Part shown: positions 18,474 to 27,928 of the stretch, piece by piece
Position numbering within the stretch: the stretch's first letter is position 1
How the letters are laid out: every line of letters begins with the position of its first letter
From: Terrirhizobium terrae
GTDB lineage: Bacteria; Pseudomonadota; Alphaproteobacteria; Rhizobiales; Rhizobiaceae
NCBI RefSeq assembly: GCF_030323265.1
Contig: NZ_CP104992.1
Span: 3,881,501 to 3,945,500 of the forward strand
Length of the DNA: 64,000 bases
Reading direction: 5' to 3'
Position numbers and translations under genes: made by a program
The notes under the pieces: generated by a model
Databases searched by the model: none
What the model was told of the DNA's origin: nothing
What the model saw: the letters and a program-made list of their open reading frames with translations, nothing else

Positions 18474-20271
18474 TCAAACGAGCTGACGGCCCTTGGCATC
18501 GATTGCGGTCGCAACGGCTTCGTCGGTCGCGTCGTCGGGAAGCAGCATTTCGTTATGTGCCTTGCCGGACGGGATCATCGGGAAGCAGTTGGCGAGGTTG
18601 GCGACGCGGCAATCGAAGATGACCGGCTTCTTCACCGCGATCATCTCGGCGATCTTGTCGTCCAGTTCCTTCGGATCGTCGCAATACATGCCGATGGCGC
18701 CATAGGCTTCCGCCAACTTGACGAAGTCCGGCATCGCTTCCGTGTACGAATTCGACAGGCGGTTGCCATGCAGCAGCTGCTGCCACTGGCGCACCATGCC
18801 CATATACTGGTTGTTCAGAATGAAGATCTTGACCGGCAGGTTATACTGGATGGCGCAGGACATTTCCTGGATGCACATCTGGATCGATGCGTCGCCGGCG
18901 ATGTCGATGACCAGAGCATCGGGATGGGCGACCTGCACGCCGAGTGCGGCCGGCAAGCCGTAGCCCATCGTGCCGAGGCCGCCGGAGGTCATCCAGTGGT
19001 TCGGCTCCTCGAAACCGAAGAACTGCGCCGCCCACATCTGGTGCTGGCCGACTTCCGTGGTGATGAAGGTCTCGCGTCCCTTCGATGCCTCATACAGACG
19101 CTCCAGGGCGTATTGCGGCATGATGACGTCGTTGGAATTCTTGTAGGAGAACGACTTGCGCGCCCGCCAACCCTCGATCTGCGACCACCAGTCGGCGGTC
19201 TGCGCCTTTTCAGGCTTCTTAGGCATTGCCCGCCACAGACGAACCATATCCTCCAGGACGCGGCCGACATCGCCGATGATCGGAACATCGACGCGGACGT
19301 TCTTGTTGATCGACGACGGGTCGATGTCGATATGGATCTTCTTGGAATCCGGCGAAAACGCGTTGATGCGACCGGTGATGCGGTCGTCGAAGCGCGCGCC
19401 GATACAGACCATGACGTCGCAATCATGCATAGCCATGTTCGCTTCATAGGAACCGTGCATGCCCAGCATGCCGAGCCAGTTCCTGCCCGAAGCCGGATAG
19501 GCGCCGAGGCCCATCAGGGTTGAAGTGATCGGAAAACCGGAGAGCTCGACCAGTTCGCGCAGCAGCTTGGACGCTTCGGGACCGGAATTGATGACACCAC
19601 CGCCGGTATAGAGAATAGGCCTTCTGGCCGTCGCCATCAGTTCCACTGCCGCCTGGATTGCTGCCATGTCGCCGTCGACCTTCGGCTTGTAGCTCTTGTT
19701 GATCGCAGTCTCGGACGGCGGCGTGTAGGTGCCGGTAGCGAACTGCACGTCCTTCGGAATATCTACGACGACAGGACCCGGGCGGCCGGTCTGCGCGATG
19801 CGGAAGGCTTCATGGATGATGCCGGCCAGATCGTTGACGTCCTTGACCAGCCAGTTGTGCTTGGTGCAGGGGCGCGTGATACCGACCGTATCGGCTTCCT
19901 GGAAGGCATCCGAACCAATCAGCGTCGTCGGTACCTGACCGGTCAGGCAGACGAGCGGGATCAGAATCCATCAGGGCATCCTGCAGCGGCGTGACGGCAT
20001 TGGTGGCACCCGGACCGGAGGTGACCAGCATGACACCGACCTTGCCGGTGGAGCGCGCATAGCCTTCAGCCGCGTGGCCGGCGCCCTGCTCGTGGCGGAC
20101 GAGGATGTGCTGGATATCCTCCTGCTGGAAGATCTCGTCGTAGATCGGCAGCACCGCTCCTCCGGGATAGCCGAAAATATGCTCGACGCCATTGTCCTTC
20201 AGCGCCCTCAGAACGATCTCCGCACCAGTCATCTGGTTGTCGGGGTTCTGATTATTGGTGTCCGTCATCAT
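18474..20271 (-). CDS. ilvI: Acetolactate synthase catalytic (large) subunit, frameshifted
   Basis: ThDP- and FAD-dependent enzyme joining two pyruvates (or pyruvate and 2-oxobutanoate). N-terminal landmarks are EHIFGYPGGAVLPIYDEIF and the catalytic Glu in RHEQGAGHAAEGYARSTG; C-terminal is the ThDP motif IAGDASIQMCIQEMSCAIQY to NN. The frame breaks at 19961-19968: minus-strand GATTCTGATCCC carries one base too many. Removing it gives ALMDSIPLVCLTGQVPTTLI and a normal ~598-residue protein. The extra base touches a GATTC site. ATG 20271 follows GGACCAAG. Expression is set by the leader peptide and terminator upstream. Confidence 0.94.
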
Positions 20272-20330
20272 CTTGGTCCGTTCACTGCTGGATTGTTACC
20301 GGCGGCTCCTCCGAGCCGGATTAAGGGCAT

Positions 20331-20354
20331 AAAAAAAGGCCCCTTGAGGAGCCT
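20331..20354 (-). terminator. ilv attenuator terminator
   Basis: On the minus strand AGGCTCC-TCAA-GGGGCCT (7 bp, one G-U pair) runs straight into TTTTTTT. It lies 35 bases after the stop of the leader peptide and 60 bases before ilvI, the position of an attenuator. Confidence 0.88.
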
Positions 20355-20388
20355 GTCTTTCCGCGCATGGGTGGCTACCGCCGGACGG

Positions 20389-20445
20389 TTACACCGTCCT
20401 GCCCATGCGCGTTCCCACCACAATAAGTACCTTCGAGATTTTCAT
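20389..20445 (-). CDS. ilv leader peptide
   Basis: An 18-codon frame, MKISKVLIVVGTRMGRTV, too short for ordinary gene calls. Seven of its 18 residues are Ile, Val or Leu, clustered as VLIVV. Slow translation of these codons when branched-chain tRNAs are uncharged would stall a ribosome. After it, CGCGCATGGGC pairs with GCCACCCATGCGCG in a long hairpin that competes with structures leading to the terminator at 20331-20354. The predicted transcription start is only 2-5 bases before the ATG, so the leader mRNA may be leaderless. Function follows known ilv attenuators; the peptide and structures are read directly. Confidence 0.85.
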   Translation of the reverse strand: MKISKVLIVVGTRMGRTV

Positions 20446-20454
20446 GGCAGCGAG

Positions 20455-20483
20455 TGTTAGCCACATAAATATCATTCGTCAAC
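20455..20483 (-). promoter_or_regulatory. ilvIH promoter
   Basis: Minus-strand TTGACG (20483-20478), 17-base spacer, CTAACA (20460-20455). The -35 is a near match to the rhizobial CTTGAC/TTGACN box and the -10 a partial match to CTATAT. It places the transcript start at or next to the leader ATG at 20445. Confidence 0.65.
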
Positions 20484-20654
20484 GCGAGATCGGACAAAAT
20501 GCGCAACCGCACGAATCCGGAACAACATCCGTCTTCGTCGATTTCCCATATTATACTTGTTGTTAAGCCAGGCCCGATAATCTGGCCACTCGCCAGTTCT
20601 GGCTTCGAGCGATCGGGGTCATCGAGTCTCACACCCCAATCGAAGGGGCGCCTC

Positions 20655-22731
20655 TTGCTGAATGACGACATCCCTCGCCCGGCGCAAGCCGGAGAAACAG
20701 AACGTCGCGACACGCAGAAGCGCGGCAACCGCTTCCTCGGCCGGGTCGTCGCCTGCAACGGCTCCCACGCCACGATTGCGGCCGTTGCCGAACAGGGCGA
20801 GACCGAACTGACGGAACTCTGGTCCGTCGGCCGCCTGGTCTCGATCAGCGTCGGGTCGAACCGAGTTGTCGCGCTGGCATACTCCATGGAGACGGCAACC
20901 CAGGACTGGGCCGAAGGCGAAGATACAAGGTTTCAGATCGAGGTCGAACTCCTCGGCGAGGTGCGCGTTGCGGACGACGGCACTGAACAGTTCTCGACCG
21001 GCATCTCGCGCTATCCCTATCTCGGCGCGATCGCCCACCGTATCCGCGCCGCCGACCTCGTGCGCATCTACGATCCCGGCAAGAAAGAGACATGCGTCAT
21101 CGGCAAGCTCAGCCAGGATGAGAGCATCGATGCCGCGATCCACATTCCCTCCATGCTGTCGAAGCATTTCGCCATCGTCGGCTCGACTGGCGTCGGCAAG
21201 TCCACCGCAGTGTCACTGCTTCTGCATCAGGCGATCGAGGCCGATCCGAAACTGCGCGTGCTGATCCTCGATCCGCATAACGAGTTCGCGGCCGCTTTCC
21301 CGAACCATGCGGTCGTCATCGACACCGATACGCTCGACCTGCCCTTCTGGCTGATGCGCCTGGAGGAGTTCGCCGAAGTCGTATTCCGCGGCCGCCCGGC
21401 GATACCGGAAGAACTGGATATTCTCCGCGATCTCATTCCGGAGGCAAAACGCGCCTTTCGCGGCAGCGATTCGAGCCTGACCCGCCGCACGACGGAAAAA
21501 AGCTCGGTAACGGCAGACACGCCGGTGCCCTATCGCATGGCCGATCTACTCGCCCTGATCGATGACCGCATCGGCCGTCTCGAAGGTCGTGCCGAGAAGC
21601 CGGCATTGCGGTCACTGAAGATGCGCGTCATCTCCGCCATCAACGACCCGCGCTACCACTTCATGTTCTCCAACAACACGATCAACGACACGATCATGGA
21701 GACCATCGCGCATATCTTCCGCATCCCGGGAGACGACCGGCCGATCTCCACCTTCCAGCTGTCAGGCATCCCGTCGGAAGTGGTCAATTCCGTCGCATCG
21801 ATCCTTTGCCGCATGGCCTTCGAACTGGCGCTGTGGAGCAATGGAGCGATCCATATGCTCGTCGTCTGTGAGGAAGCGCATCGTTACGTTCCGGCCGACC
21901 GCGAAATGGGTTTTGTCCCGACGGTTCAGGCGATCTCGCGTATCGCCAAGGAAGGCCGCAAATACGGCGTCTCGCTCGGCGTGATCACCCAGCGGCCGGG
22001 CGAACTCGACCAGACGATTCTGTCGCAATGCTCGACCCTGTTTGCCATGCGCCTTTCGAATGATCGAGACCAGGAGATCATCAAGTCGGCCATTCCCAAC
22101 TCCTCGATCTCGACGACGAGTTTCCTCTCTTCGATCGGCAATGGCGAGGCGATCGCCTTCGGTGAGGCAATCGCCGTTCCGATGCGCATGAAATTCACCC
22201 AAGTCGAGAGCAAATATCTGCCAAAAGCCCGCGGCATTGCCGACAAGGGCATGGATGGTACACCGGACACCGTCGACCTGAGGACCATCGTGTCCCGAAT
22301 GCGCTCTGTCAGCGGCCCCGATATCAGCGCCTTCCAGCAGAGCTACTTGGCCGCCGAATCGAATTATCCAAGCGCGTCGGCTCCTTCGGCACCTGCGCTC
22401 GGCGCTGATTTCCCACCGGCCAGCGATCGAGAGGTCGAGGAATGGCGCCGCGAAATCCGTTCCGAACGGCGAGCTGCTCCTCCACTCCATCGGCCGAATT
22501 GCCGCGCGAGCCGCTGACGCCCTACCGCCCGGACATGCTGCCCGGCTTCGCCCAGACCGCCGAAGCACCGGCGCAACAATCCCGCACAATCTGGCGCGAC
22601 CGCTCGGCGGTACCCGGCGGGACGGCGAGCGACGCGCCCGCTGCGCGGCCCAATCCCTTCGTCAAGCGTGAAGGCTCGTTCCGTGAAAGCCTTTAAAGAA
22701 GCCGCTGAGCAGCCTCTACGACAAGGACTGA
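20655..22731 (+). CDS. HerA-like ATPase (ATP-binding protein), two frameshifts near the 3' end
   Basis: Hexameric FtsK/HerA-type translocase ATPase with a HAS-barrel-like N-terminus (FLGRVVACNGSHATIAAVAE), Walker A IVGSTGVGKSTAVSLLLHQA, Walker B IHMLVVCEEAHRYVP, and the arginine-finger region VSLGVITQRPGELDQTILSQ. Such proteins act in DNA end processing with NurA-like nucleases or in anti-phage defence; no nuclease partner is adjacent. The start is uncertain: TTG 20655 has AAGGGG upstream, while an in-frame ATG at 20499 would cover the ilv promoter. The C-terminus needs one base near 22470-22495 and one T at 22692-22694, then ends LKKPLSSLYDKD at 22731. Confidence 0.82.
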
Positions 22732-23635
22732 AGCGAGGCGGGCGAGCCGTCGATGCGGCGCCAGGTCTCGTTCATCTGGTTGCGGAACCAGGTCATCTGC
22801 CGCTTCGCATATTGCCGGGTCAGCGCCGACGCGCGTTCGACTACGTCCGCTCGCGACATCCCGCCGTCGAGCATGTCGGCGATCTCGCGAACGCCGATCG
22901 CCTTCATGACGGGAAGATCGGCCGCAGGATTTTGCGCCATCAGCGCCCGTACCTCTTCGATCGCACCCTGCCTCAGCATCTTCTCGAAGCGCTGGTTGAT
23001 CCGCTCATGCAGAAGCGCACGCTCGGGCAGCACGACGAATTTGAGCGACCGCTCTGGATCGACGATCATCGGTCCCTGCTTCCCCTGGAATTCCGAGATC
23101 GAGCGGCCGGTCGCCTGGAACACTTCCAGCGCCCTGACGATCCTCTGCCCGTCCCGGATCTCAAGCGTCTCGGCGACGGCTGCATCCTTGCCGGAAAGCT
23201 CAGCATGCAGGGCCTCCGGCCCTCTTCCTTCAGCCTCAGCCGCACTTCGCAGCGGATCTCCTGCGGGATCTCCGGCATGTCCGAAAGACCGCCCGTCAGC
23301 GCCTTGAAATAGAGCCCCGTCCCGCCGACGAAAACCGGCACCTTTCCGGCAGCGCGAACCGTCGGCAGCAGTGCCGTCACATCGCGCAGCCATTCACCTG
23401 TCGAATAGGCCGTTGTCGCCGGGACATGGCCGTAGAGGTGATGCGGGACACCTTCCATCTCGTCTTCGGCCGGGCGGGCGCTGAGCACGCGAAGCGTATC
23501 GTAAACCTGCATGCTGTCGGCATTGATGACGACGCCATCGCAGTCCTGCGCCAGCTGTACGGCGAGTGCCGACTTGCCGCTGGCGGTCGGCCCGGTTATC
23601 AGGATCGCGTCGAAATTCTGCACAAGGTTTTCCAT
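22716..23635 (-). CDS. miaA: tRNA dimethylallyltransferase MiaA (frameshifted)
   Basis: Transfers dimethylallyl to A37 of tRNAs that read UNN codons. The N-terminal part has the P-loop ILITGPTASGKSALAVQLAQ, the DSMQVY substrate site and VFVGGTGLYFKALTGGLSDM. The frame is lost at 23218-23219, where GGCCGG stands for the expected GGCCCGG. The next frame continues PEALHAELSGKDAAVAETLE, GQRIVRALEVFQATGRSISE and the RQYAKRQMTWFRNQ block. Corrected length is about 306 residues, normal. ATG 23635 (MENLVQNFDA) abuts the serB ATG at 23636 on the other strand. The 3' end overlaps the HerA-like gene by 16 bases. Confidence 0.92.
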
Positions 23636-24528
23636 ATGGCTTTCGTTGCCACGCTCATTGCCCATCCGTCAAACCCGGTTCTCACACCGGCGCTCGCAGA
23701 ACAAGCGGAAGGCGCGGTGAAAAGCTCCGGCCTCTACTGGCTGGCTGACGGCATCGCCTGCGATATCGCCCTGCATGACGACGAGGATCCTGAATCTGCG
23801 GAAGCCAAGCTGCGCGCCGTCATGGGCAGCGCTCCTATCGATGTCGTCGTGCAGCAGGCGGAGACCCGCCGCAAGCAGTTTCTGATCGCCGACATGGATC
23901 TCGACCATGATCGGCCAGGAATGTATTGATGAACTCGCCGATGTCGTTGGCCTGAAGGACAAGGTGGCCACCATCACCGCGCGCGCCATGAACGGCGAGA
24001 TCGCCTTCGAACCGGCGCTGCGCGAGCGCGTCGCCCTGCTGAAAGGCCTGCCGATCACCGTGGTCGATGAAGTCATCGCCAAGCGCATCACGCTGACCTC
24101 CGGCGGCCCGGAACTGATTGCCACAATGAAGGCCAAAGGCTTCTACGCCGCTCTCGTCTCCGGCGGCTTCACCGTCTTCACCAGCCGAGATCGGCGCCAC
24201 GCTCGGCTTCGACGAGAACCGCGCCAACATCCTGATCGAGAAGGACGGCATCCTCACCGGCGAAGTCGCCGAGCCGATCCTCGGCAAGCAGGCCAAGGTC
24301 GATGCGCTGGAAGAGATCTCGGCAAGGCTCGGCATCACGCCCGAGGATGCCATCGCCGTCGGTGACGGCGCTAACGATCTCGGCATGCTCGGTGTCGCCG
24401 GTTCGGGCGTCGCTCTTCATGCCAAGCCGACCGTTGCCGCCCAGGCGAAGATGCGGATCGATCACGGCGACCTGACGGCGCTGCTCTACATTCAGGGCTA
24501 CCGGAAGAGCGATTTCGTCACCCCATGA
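23636..24528 (+). CDS. serB: Phosphoserine phosphatase SerB, two frameshifts
   Basis: HAD-family phosphatase making L-serine from phosphoserine, the last step of serine synthesis. Needed motifs are split by two one-base insertions. At 23897-23902 GATCTCG replaces GATTCG, breaking the catalytic DMDSTMIG. At 24185-24192 CCGAGATCGG breaks FTSRIGATLGF. With both removed the protein is 296 residues with an N-terminal ACT-like region, DMDSTMIGQECIDEL, VSGGFTVFTSR and IAVGDGANDLGMLGVAGSGV. Both insertions lie at what would be GATTC or GAATC. It overlaps the next GNAT gene by ATGA. Confidence 0.92.
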
Positions 24529-25109
24529 GCGAACGCGGTGTCATCGTCGAAACGCCGCGCCTGATCCTCGGCACATGGCTGCCGTCGGACCGTGACCTGT
24601 TTCGCGAGATCAACGCCGATCCCAAGGTGATGGAATTCTTCCCCTTCCGTCGCAGCCACGAGGAGGCCGACACGTTTCTCGCCAAGCTGAACGGCATGGC
24701 GACGGAGGACGGCCTCGGCTTCTATGCAGTCGTGTCGAAGGAGACGCTGGAACCGATGGGTTTCTGCGGCCTGTCACGGCCCAACCTCCTGGGTGTCTTT
24801 CCCGAACAGATGGTCGAGATCGGCTGGCGTCTCGCCACGCGCTATTGGGGCAACGGCTATGCCACAGAGGCGGCCAAAGGTATTCTCGACTGGGCTTTCG
24901 TCACCAAGAACCTCGATGCGGTCGTTTCCTTCGCGGTCGAGGCCAACCATCGCTCGACGGGCGTGATGAAGCGTATTGGCCTGCATCGGATCGAGGGGCT
25001 GGATTTCGACCATCCGCGCGTGCCCGACACCCATCCACACCTGAAACGGCATGTCGTCTACGCGGTCACGCGGGACGAATGGAAACGCCGGATGCTCAGC
25101 CGGGCCTGA
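24525..25109 (+). CDS. GNAT family N-acetyltransferase (RimJ/RimL-like)
   Basis: Acetyl-CoA-dependent N-acetyltransferase of the GNAT_3 type, 194 residues. It starts VETPRLILGTWLPSDRDLFR, has the acetyl-CoA loop IGWRLATRYWGNGYATEAAK (about 104-123) and AVEANHRSTGVMKRIGLHRI. The ATG lies inside the serB stop (ATGA), so translation is coupled to serB. Substrate unknown; the family modifies ribosomal proteins, antibiotics or small amines. It converges with degP 31 bases later, with a GGGCC-TGA-GGCCC inverted repeat across its stop but no T run. Confidence 0.88.
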   Translation: MSERGVIVETPRLILGTWLPSDRDLFREINADPKVMEFFPFRRSHEEADTFLAKLNGMATEDGLGFYAVVSKETLEPMGFCGLSRPNLLGVFPEQMVEIGWRLATRYWGNGYATEAAKGILDWAFVTKNLDAVVSFAVEANHRSTGVMKRIGLHRIEGLDFDHPRVPDTHPHLKRHVVYAVTRDEWKRRMLSRA

Positions 25110-25139
25110 GGCCCGGCCGAACCGATCAGCAATCCGGTG

Positions 25140-26789
25140 TTAATCCAGCGGAATGGCGACGAAGCGCAGGTTGCCTGTCTTGTCGGCAATCATGATATGG
25201 GCATTGCGGCGTCCTTCGGCCTTCAACGCTTCCATGCGGGTCGTGACATCCTTCGGCGTCTCGACGAAGTCCTGCGCCACCTCGACGATGACCTCGCCCG
25301 GTTTGACGCCCTTTTCGGCTGCAAGCGAACCAGCAGCGACTTCGGTGATCACGACACCTTCGACGCTTTCGGCAATGCCAAAACTCTTGCGCTGCTCTTC
25401 GCCGAGCGGCGCAATCGTCATGCCATAGGCCGTGACCGGCTCCTTGCTCTGCTCGGCGCCCTGATTGTTGCCCTGGTCGCCATTGTTGGCATCGGGCTCA
25501 TCGGCGCTATCCGGTTCGTCACTGTCATCGGCAGAAGCGGACTGTGCGCTGTCTTCCAGGCGCCCGAGCGTCACTTTGACGGTCTGCTCCTTGCCGTCGC
25601 GCATGATGACAACGTCGACGGCCTTGCCGACCGGGCTTTCGGCCACGATGCGCGGCAGATCACGCATCTCGTTCACCGGCGATCCGTCGAAGCTGGTGAT
25701 CACGTCGCCGGCCTTGATCTCGCCGTTCTTGATCGGGCCGTCATTGATGATGCCCGACACCAGCGCGCCGCGCGCCCGGTCGAGGCCGAGGCTGTCGGCC
25801 ACCTCGTCCGTCACCGGCTGGATGCGCACGCCGAGCCAGCCGCGGCGGGTCTCGCCGAACTCGATCAGCTGGCGCACGACGTTTTCCGCGATCTCCGTCG
25901 GCACGGCGAAGCCGATGCCGATCGAACCACCCGACGGCGAGATGATCGCCGTGTTGATGCCGATGACCTCGCCGCGCATGTTGAACAGCGGGCCACCGGA
26001 ATTGCCCTTGTTGATCGCCGCATCCGTCTGGATGAAGTTGTCATAGGGGCCGGCATTGATGTTGCGGCCGCGGGCCGAGATGATGCCGAGCGTCACCGAG
26101 CCGCCGAGGCCGAACGGGTTGCCGATCGCCATCACCCAGTCGCCGATGCGCATGCGGCGGGAATCGCCGAACGGCACAGCCTTCAGCGGCGCCTTCGGCT
26201 CCACCTTGAGCACCGAGAGGTCGGTCTTTGTATCGGTGCCGATCAGCGTCGCCTTCAGCTTCGACCCGTTCGGGAAGACGACTTCGATATCGTCGGCCCC
26301 CTCGATGACGTGGTTGTTGGTCACGACGTAACCGGCTGGGTCGATGACGAAGCCGGAGCCGAGCGAAGAAACCTTCTGGTTGCCCTGCTGGCCACCCTCG
26401 CCGTCGAAGAAGTCGTCGAAGAATTCTTGGAAAGGCGAGCCGTCTTGGATCTGCGGCTGCTGCGGCCCGTTGCCGTCGCTCTTGACGCTCTGGGAGGTCG
26501 AGATGTTGACCACCGCATCGAGCAGGCCTTCGGACAGGTCGGCGATCGACGCGGGCCCGGCCGGAGCAGTGGCAGCGCCTGGAGCCGGCGGCGGATTGAT
26601 GGAGGAGGATGGCGGTGGCGGCGCCGGCGGCATCGTGCCGGGCGCGCTGGGCTGAGCTTGCGACGGTGCCGCGGGAGCAGGCGCCTGAGCCTGGGTTTGT
26701 GCCCATGCGGACATTGGTGCCGCAGCAATCGCGGCTGCAAGGCCTCCGATGGCAACGCGCTTCCAGGGCGATCGAACCTGCTGAGCCAT
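25140..26789 (-). CDS. degP: Periplasmic serine protease Do (DegP/HtrA/MucD type)
   Basis: Periplasmic quality-control protease and chaperone, 549 residues. A signal peptide (KRVAIGGLAAAIAAAPMSAW) is followed by an unusual ~60-residue Pro/Ala/Gln-rich linker, then a trypsin-like domain with His in VTNNHVIEGADD, Asp in TDTKTDLSVLKV and Ser in AINKGNSGGPLFN. Two PDZ domains follow, separated by an acidic Asn/Asp-rich spacer (about residues 425-455). ATG 26789 is chosen because AGGAGGCCAG precedes it; 15 codons upstream are open but unlike a signal peptide. It lies downstream of hflKC, whose FtsH-modulating complex also handles membrane protein quality. Confidence 0.95.
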   Translation of the reverse strand: MAQQVRSPWKRVAIGGLAAAIAAAPMSAWAQTQAQAPAPAAPSQAQPSAPGTMPPAPPPPSSSINPPPAPGAATAPAGPASIADLSEGLLDAVVNISTSQSVKSDGNGPQQPQIQDGSPFQEFFDDFFDGEGGQQGNQKVSSLGSGFVIDPAGYVVTNNHVIEGADDIEVVFPNGSKLKATLIGTDTKTDLSVLKVEPKAPLKAVPFGDSRRMRIGDWVMAIGNPFGLGGSVTLGIISARGRNINAGPYDNFIQTDAAINKGNSGGPLFNMRGEVIGINTAIISPSGGSIGIGFAVPTEIAENVVRQLIEFGETRRGWLGVRIQPVTDEVADSLGLDRARGALVSGIINDGPIKNGEIKAGDVITSFDGSPVNEMRDLPRIVAESPVGKAVDVVIMRDGKEQTVKVTLGRLEDSAQSASADDSDEPDSADEPDANNGDQGNNQGAEQSKEPVTAYGMTIAPLGEEQRKSFGIAESVEGVVITEVAAGSLAAEKGVKPGEVIVEVAQDFVETPKDVTTRMEALKAEGRRNAHIMIADKTGNLRFVAIPLD

Positions 26790-26956
26790 CTGGCCTCCTA
26801 GCATTTTGGACGTATTCGTAGAGCCCAGGAACAAGGGCTTTCAGCTGCCGCCTATTCGAACGACTGAATCGGGCAGAGTTTCGGCAAACAATAAGGCGGA
26901 ATGCAGCGACGCGAAATTACCTTTTCGTGAGATAGCCGTGCAAAGACGCGGAAAAG

Positions 26957-26980
26957 AAAGAGCGGCCTAAGCCGCTCTTT
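26957..26980 (-). terminator. Terminator after hflC
   Basis: AAAGAGCGGC-CTAA-GCCGCTCTTT is a perfect 10-bp stem, 12 bases after the hflC stop. On the minus strand it is followed by CTTTTC. It separates hflKC from degP. Confidence 0.8.
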
Positions 26981-26991
26981 CATCTCCTGTA

Positions 26992-27928
26992 TCAGTTTGC
27001 CGGTGCCGGGGCGCCACCTGCCGGAGGGGCCGGCGGCGTTGCCGGAGCCTTTCCGTCCGGCGTTTCGAAGAACTTGAAGAACTCCGAATCCGGCGAAAGC
27101 ACCATCGTGGTCCCGTTATCAGCCAGCGACGCGACATAGGCCCGCATCGATCGATAGAACTCGAAGAAGCTCGGATCGCGCTGGAAGGCTTCGGCGAAGA
27201 TGCGGTTGCGCTCGGCATCGCCTTCACCTCGGAGGATTTCGGAATCCTCTGGGCTTCCGAGACCAGCTCCACGACCTGGCGATCGGCGATCGCGCGGCGA
27301 CGTTGGCCCTGCTCGTTACCGCGGGCGCGGATGAGCTCGGCTTCCGCCAGACGCTCGGCGCGCATGCGCTGGAAGGTCTGCTGCGAGACTTCCTGCGTCA
27401 GGTCGGTACGACGGATACGAACATCGCGGATCGAAAGACCCAGCGTTTCGGCTGCACCGTTCAGATCGTCACGGACTTCCTGCATCATCGAGACGCGTTC
27501 GTCAGACAGCGCGGCGCTGAAGTCACGAAGACCATAGACGCGACGCAGAGCAGCATCGAGACGAGTGCTGAGGCGCGATTCTGCCGATCCCGGTCGCCCG
27601 AAACCGTTTCGCGGAAACGCCGCGGATCGGTGATCGCGTAGACGACGAAGGCATCGACTTCGTAGAAGGCGCCGCCGCGGACCTGGACACGGATATTGTC
27701 GAGGTCGAAGCGCAGCGCGCGGTCTTCGAGATACTGGACGCGATCGGCATCCATGAAGGCGAACGGCAGCTTGAAGTAGATGCCGGGCTCCTGCTTGACG
27801 GACTGGATCTCACCGAAGCGGACGACGATGGCCTGTTCACGCTCGTTCACGACGAAGACCGACGAGTAGACGAGAAACAATATGACAGCCAGACCGATGA
27901 GGAAGGCGGGGAGTCGGTTGGAATTCAT
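26992..27928 (-). CDS. hflC: HflC, FtsH-modulating band-7 protein (two frameshifts)
   Basis: SPFH/band-7 membrane protein that forms with HflK a cage around FtsH protease. It has one N-terminal helix (LPAFLIGLAVILFLVYSSVF) and then the periplasmic band-7 domain (NEREQAIVVRFGEIQSVKQE, KLPFAFMDADRVQYLEDRAL). The frame breaks near 27584 (GG for GGG) after RETVSGDRDR and near 27246 (GG for GGG) after VVELVSEAQR. Corrected, it reads LSTRLDAALRRVYGLRDFSA and EILRGEGDAERNRIFAEAFQ and ends in a Pro/Ala tail at 26992, about 312 residues. The start overlaps the hflK stop by ATGA. Confidence 0.92.

Noticed and set aside
20499..20654. ATG 20499 as start of the HerA-like ATPase
   Set aside because: It would cover the ilv promoter, its first 50 residues look non-coding, and a TTG with AAGGGG lies closer to the conserved part. 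Kept only as an alternative.
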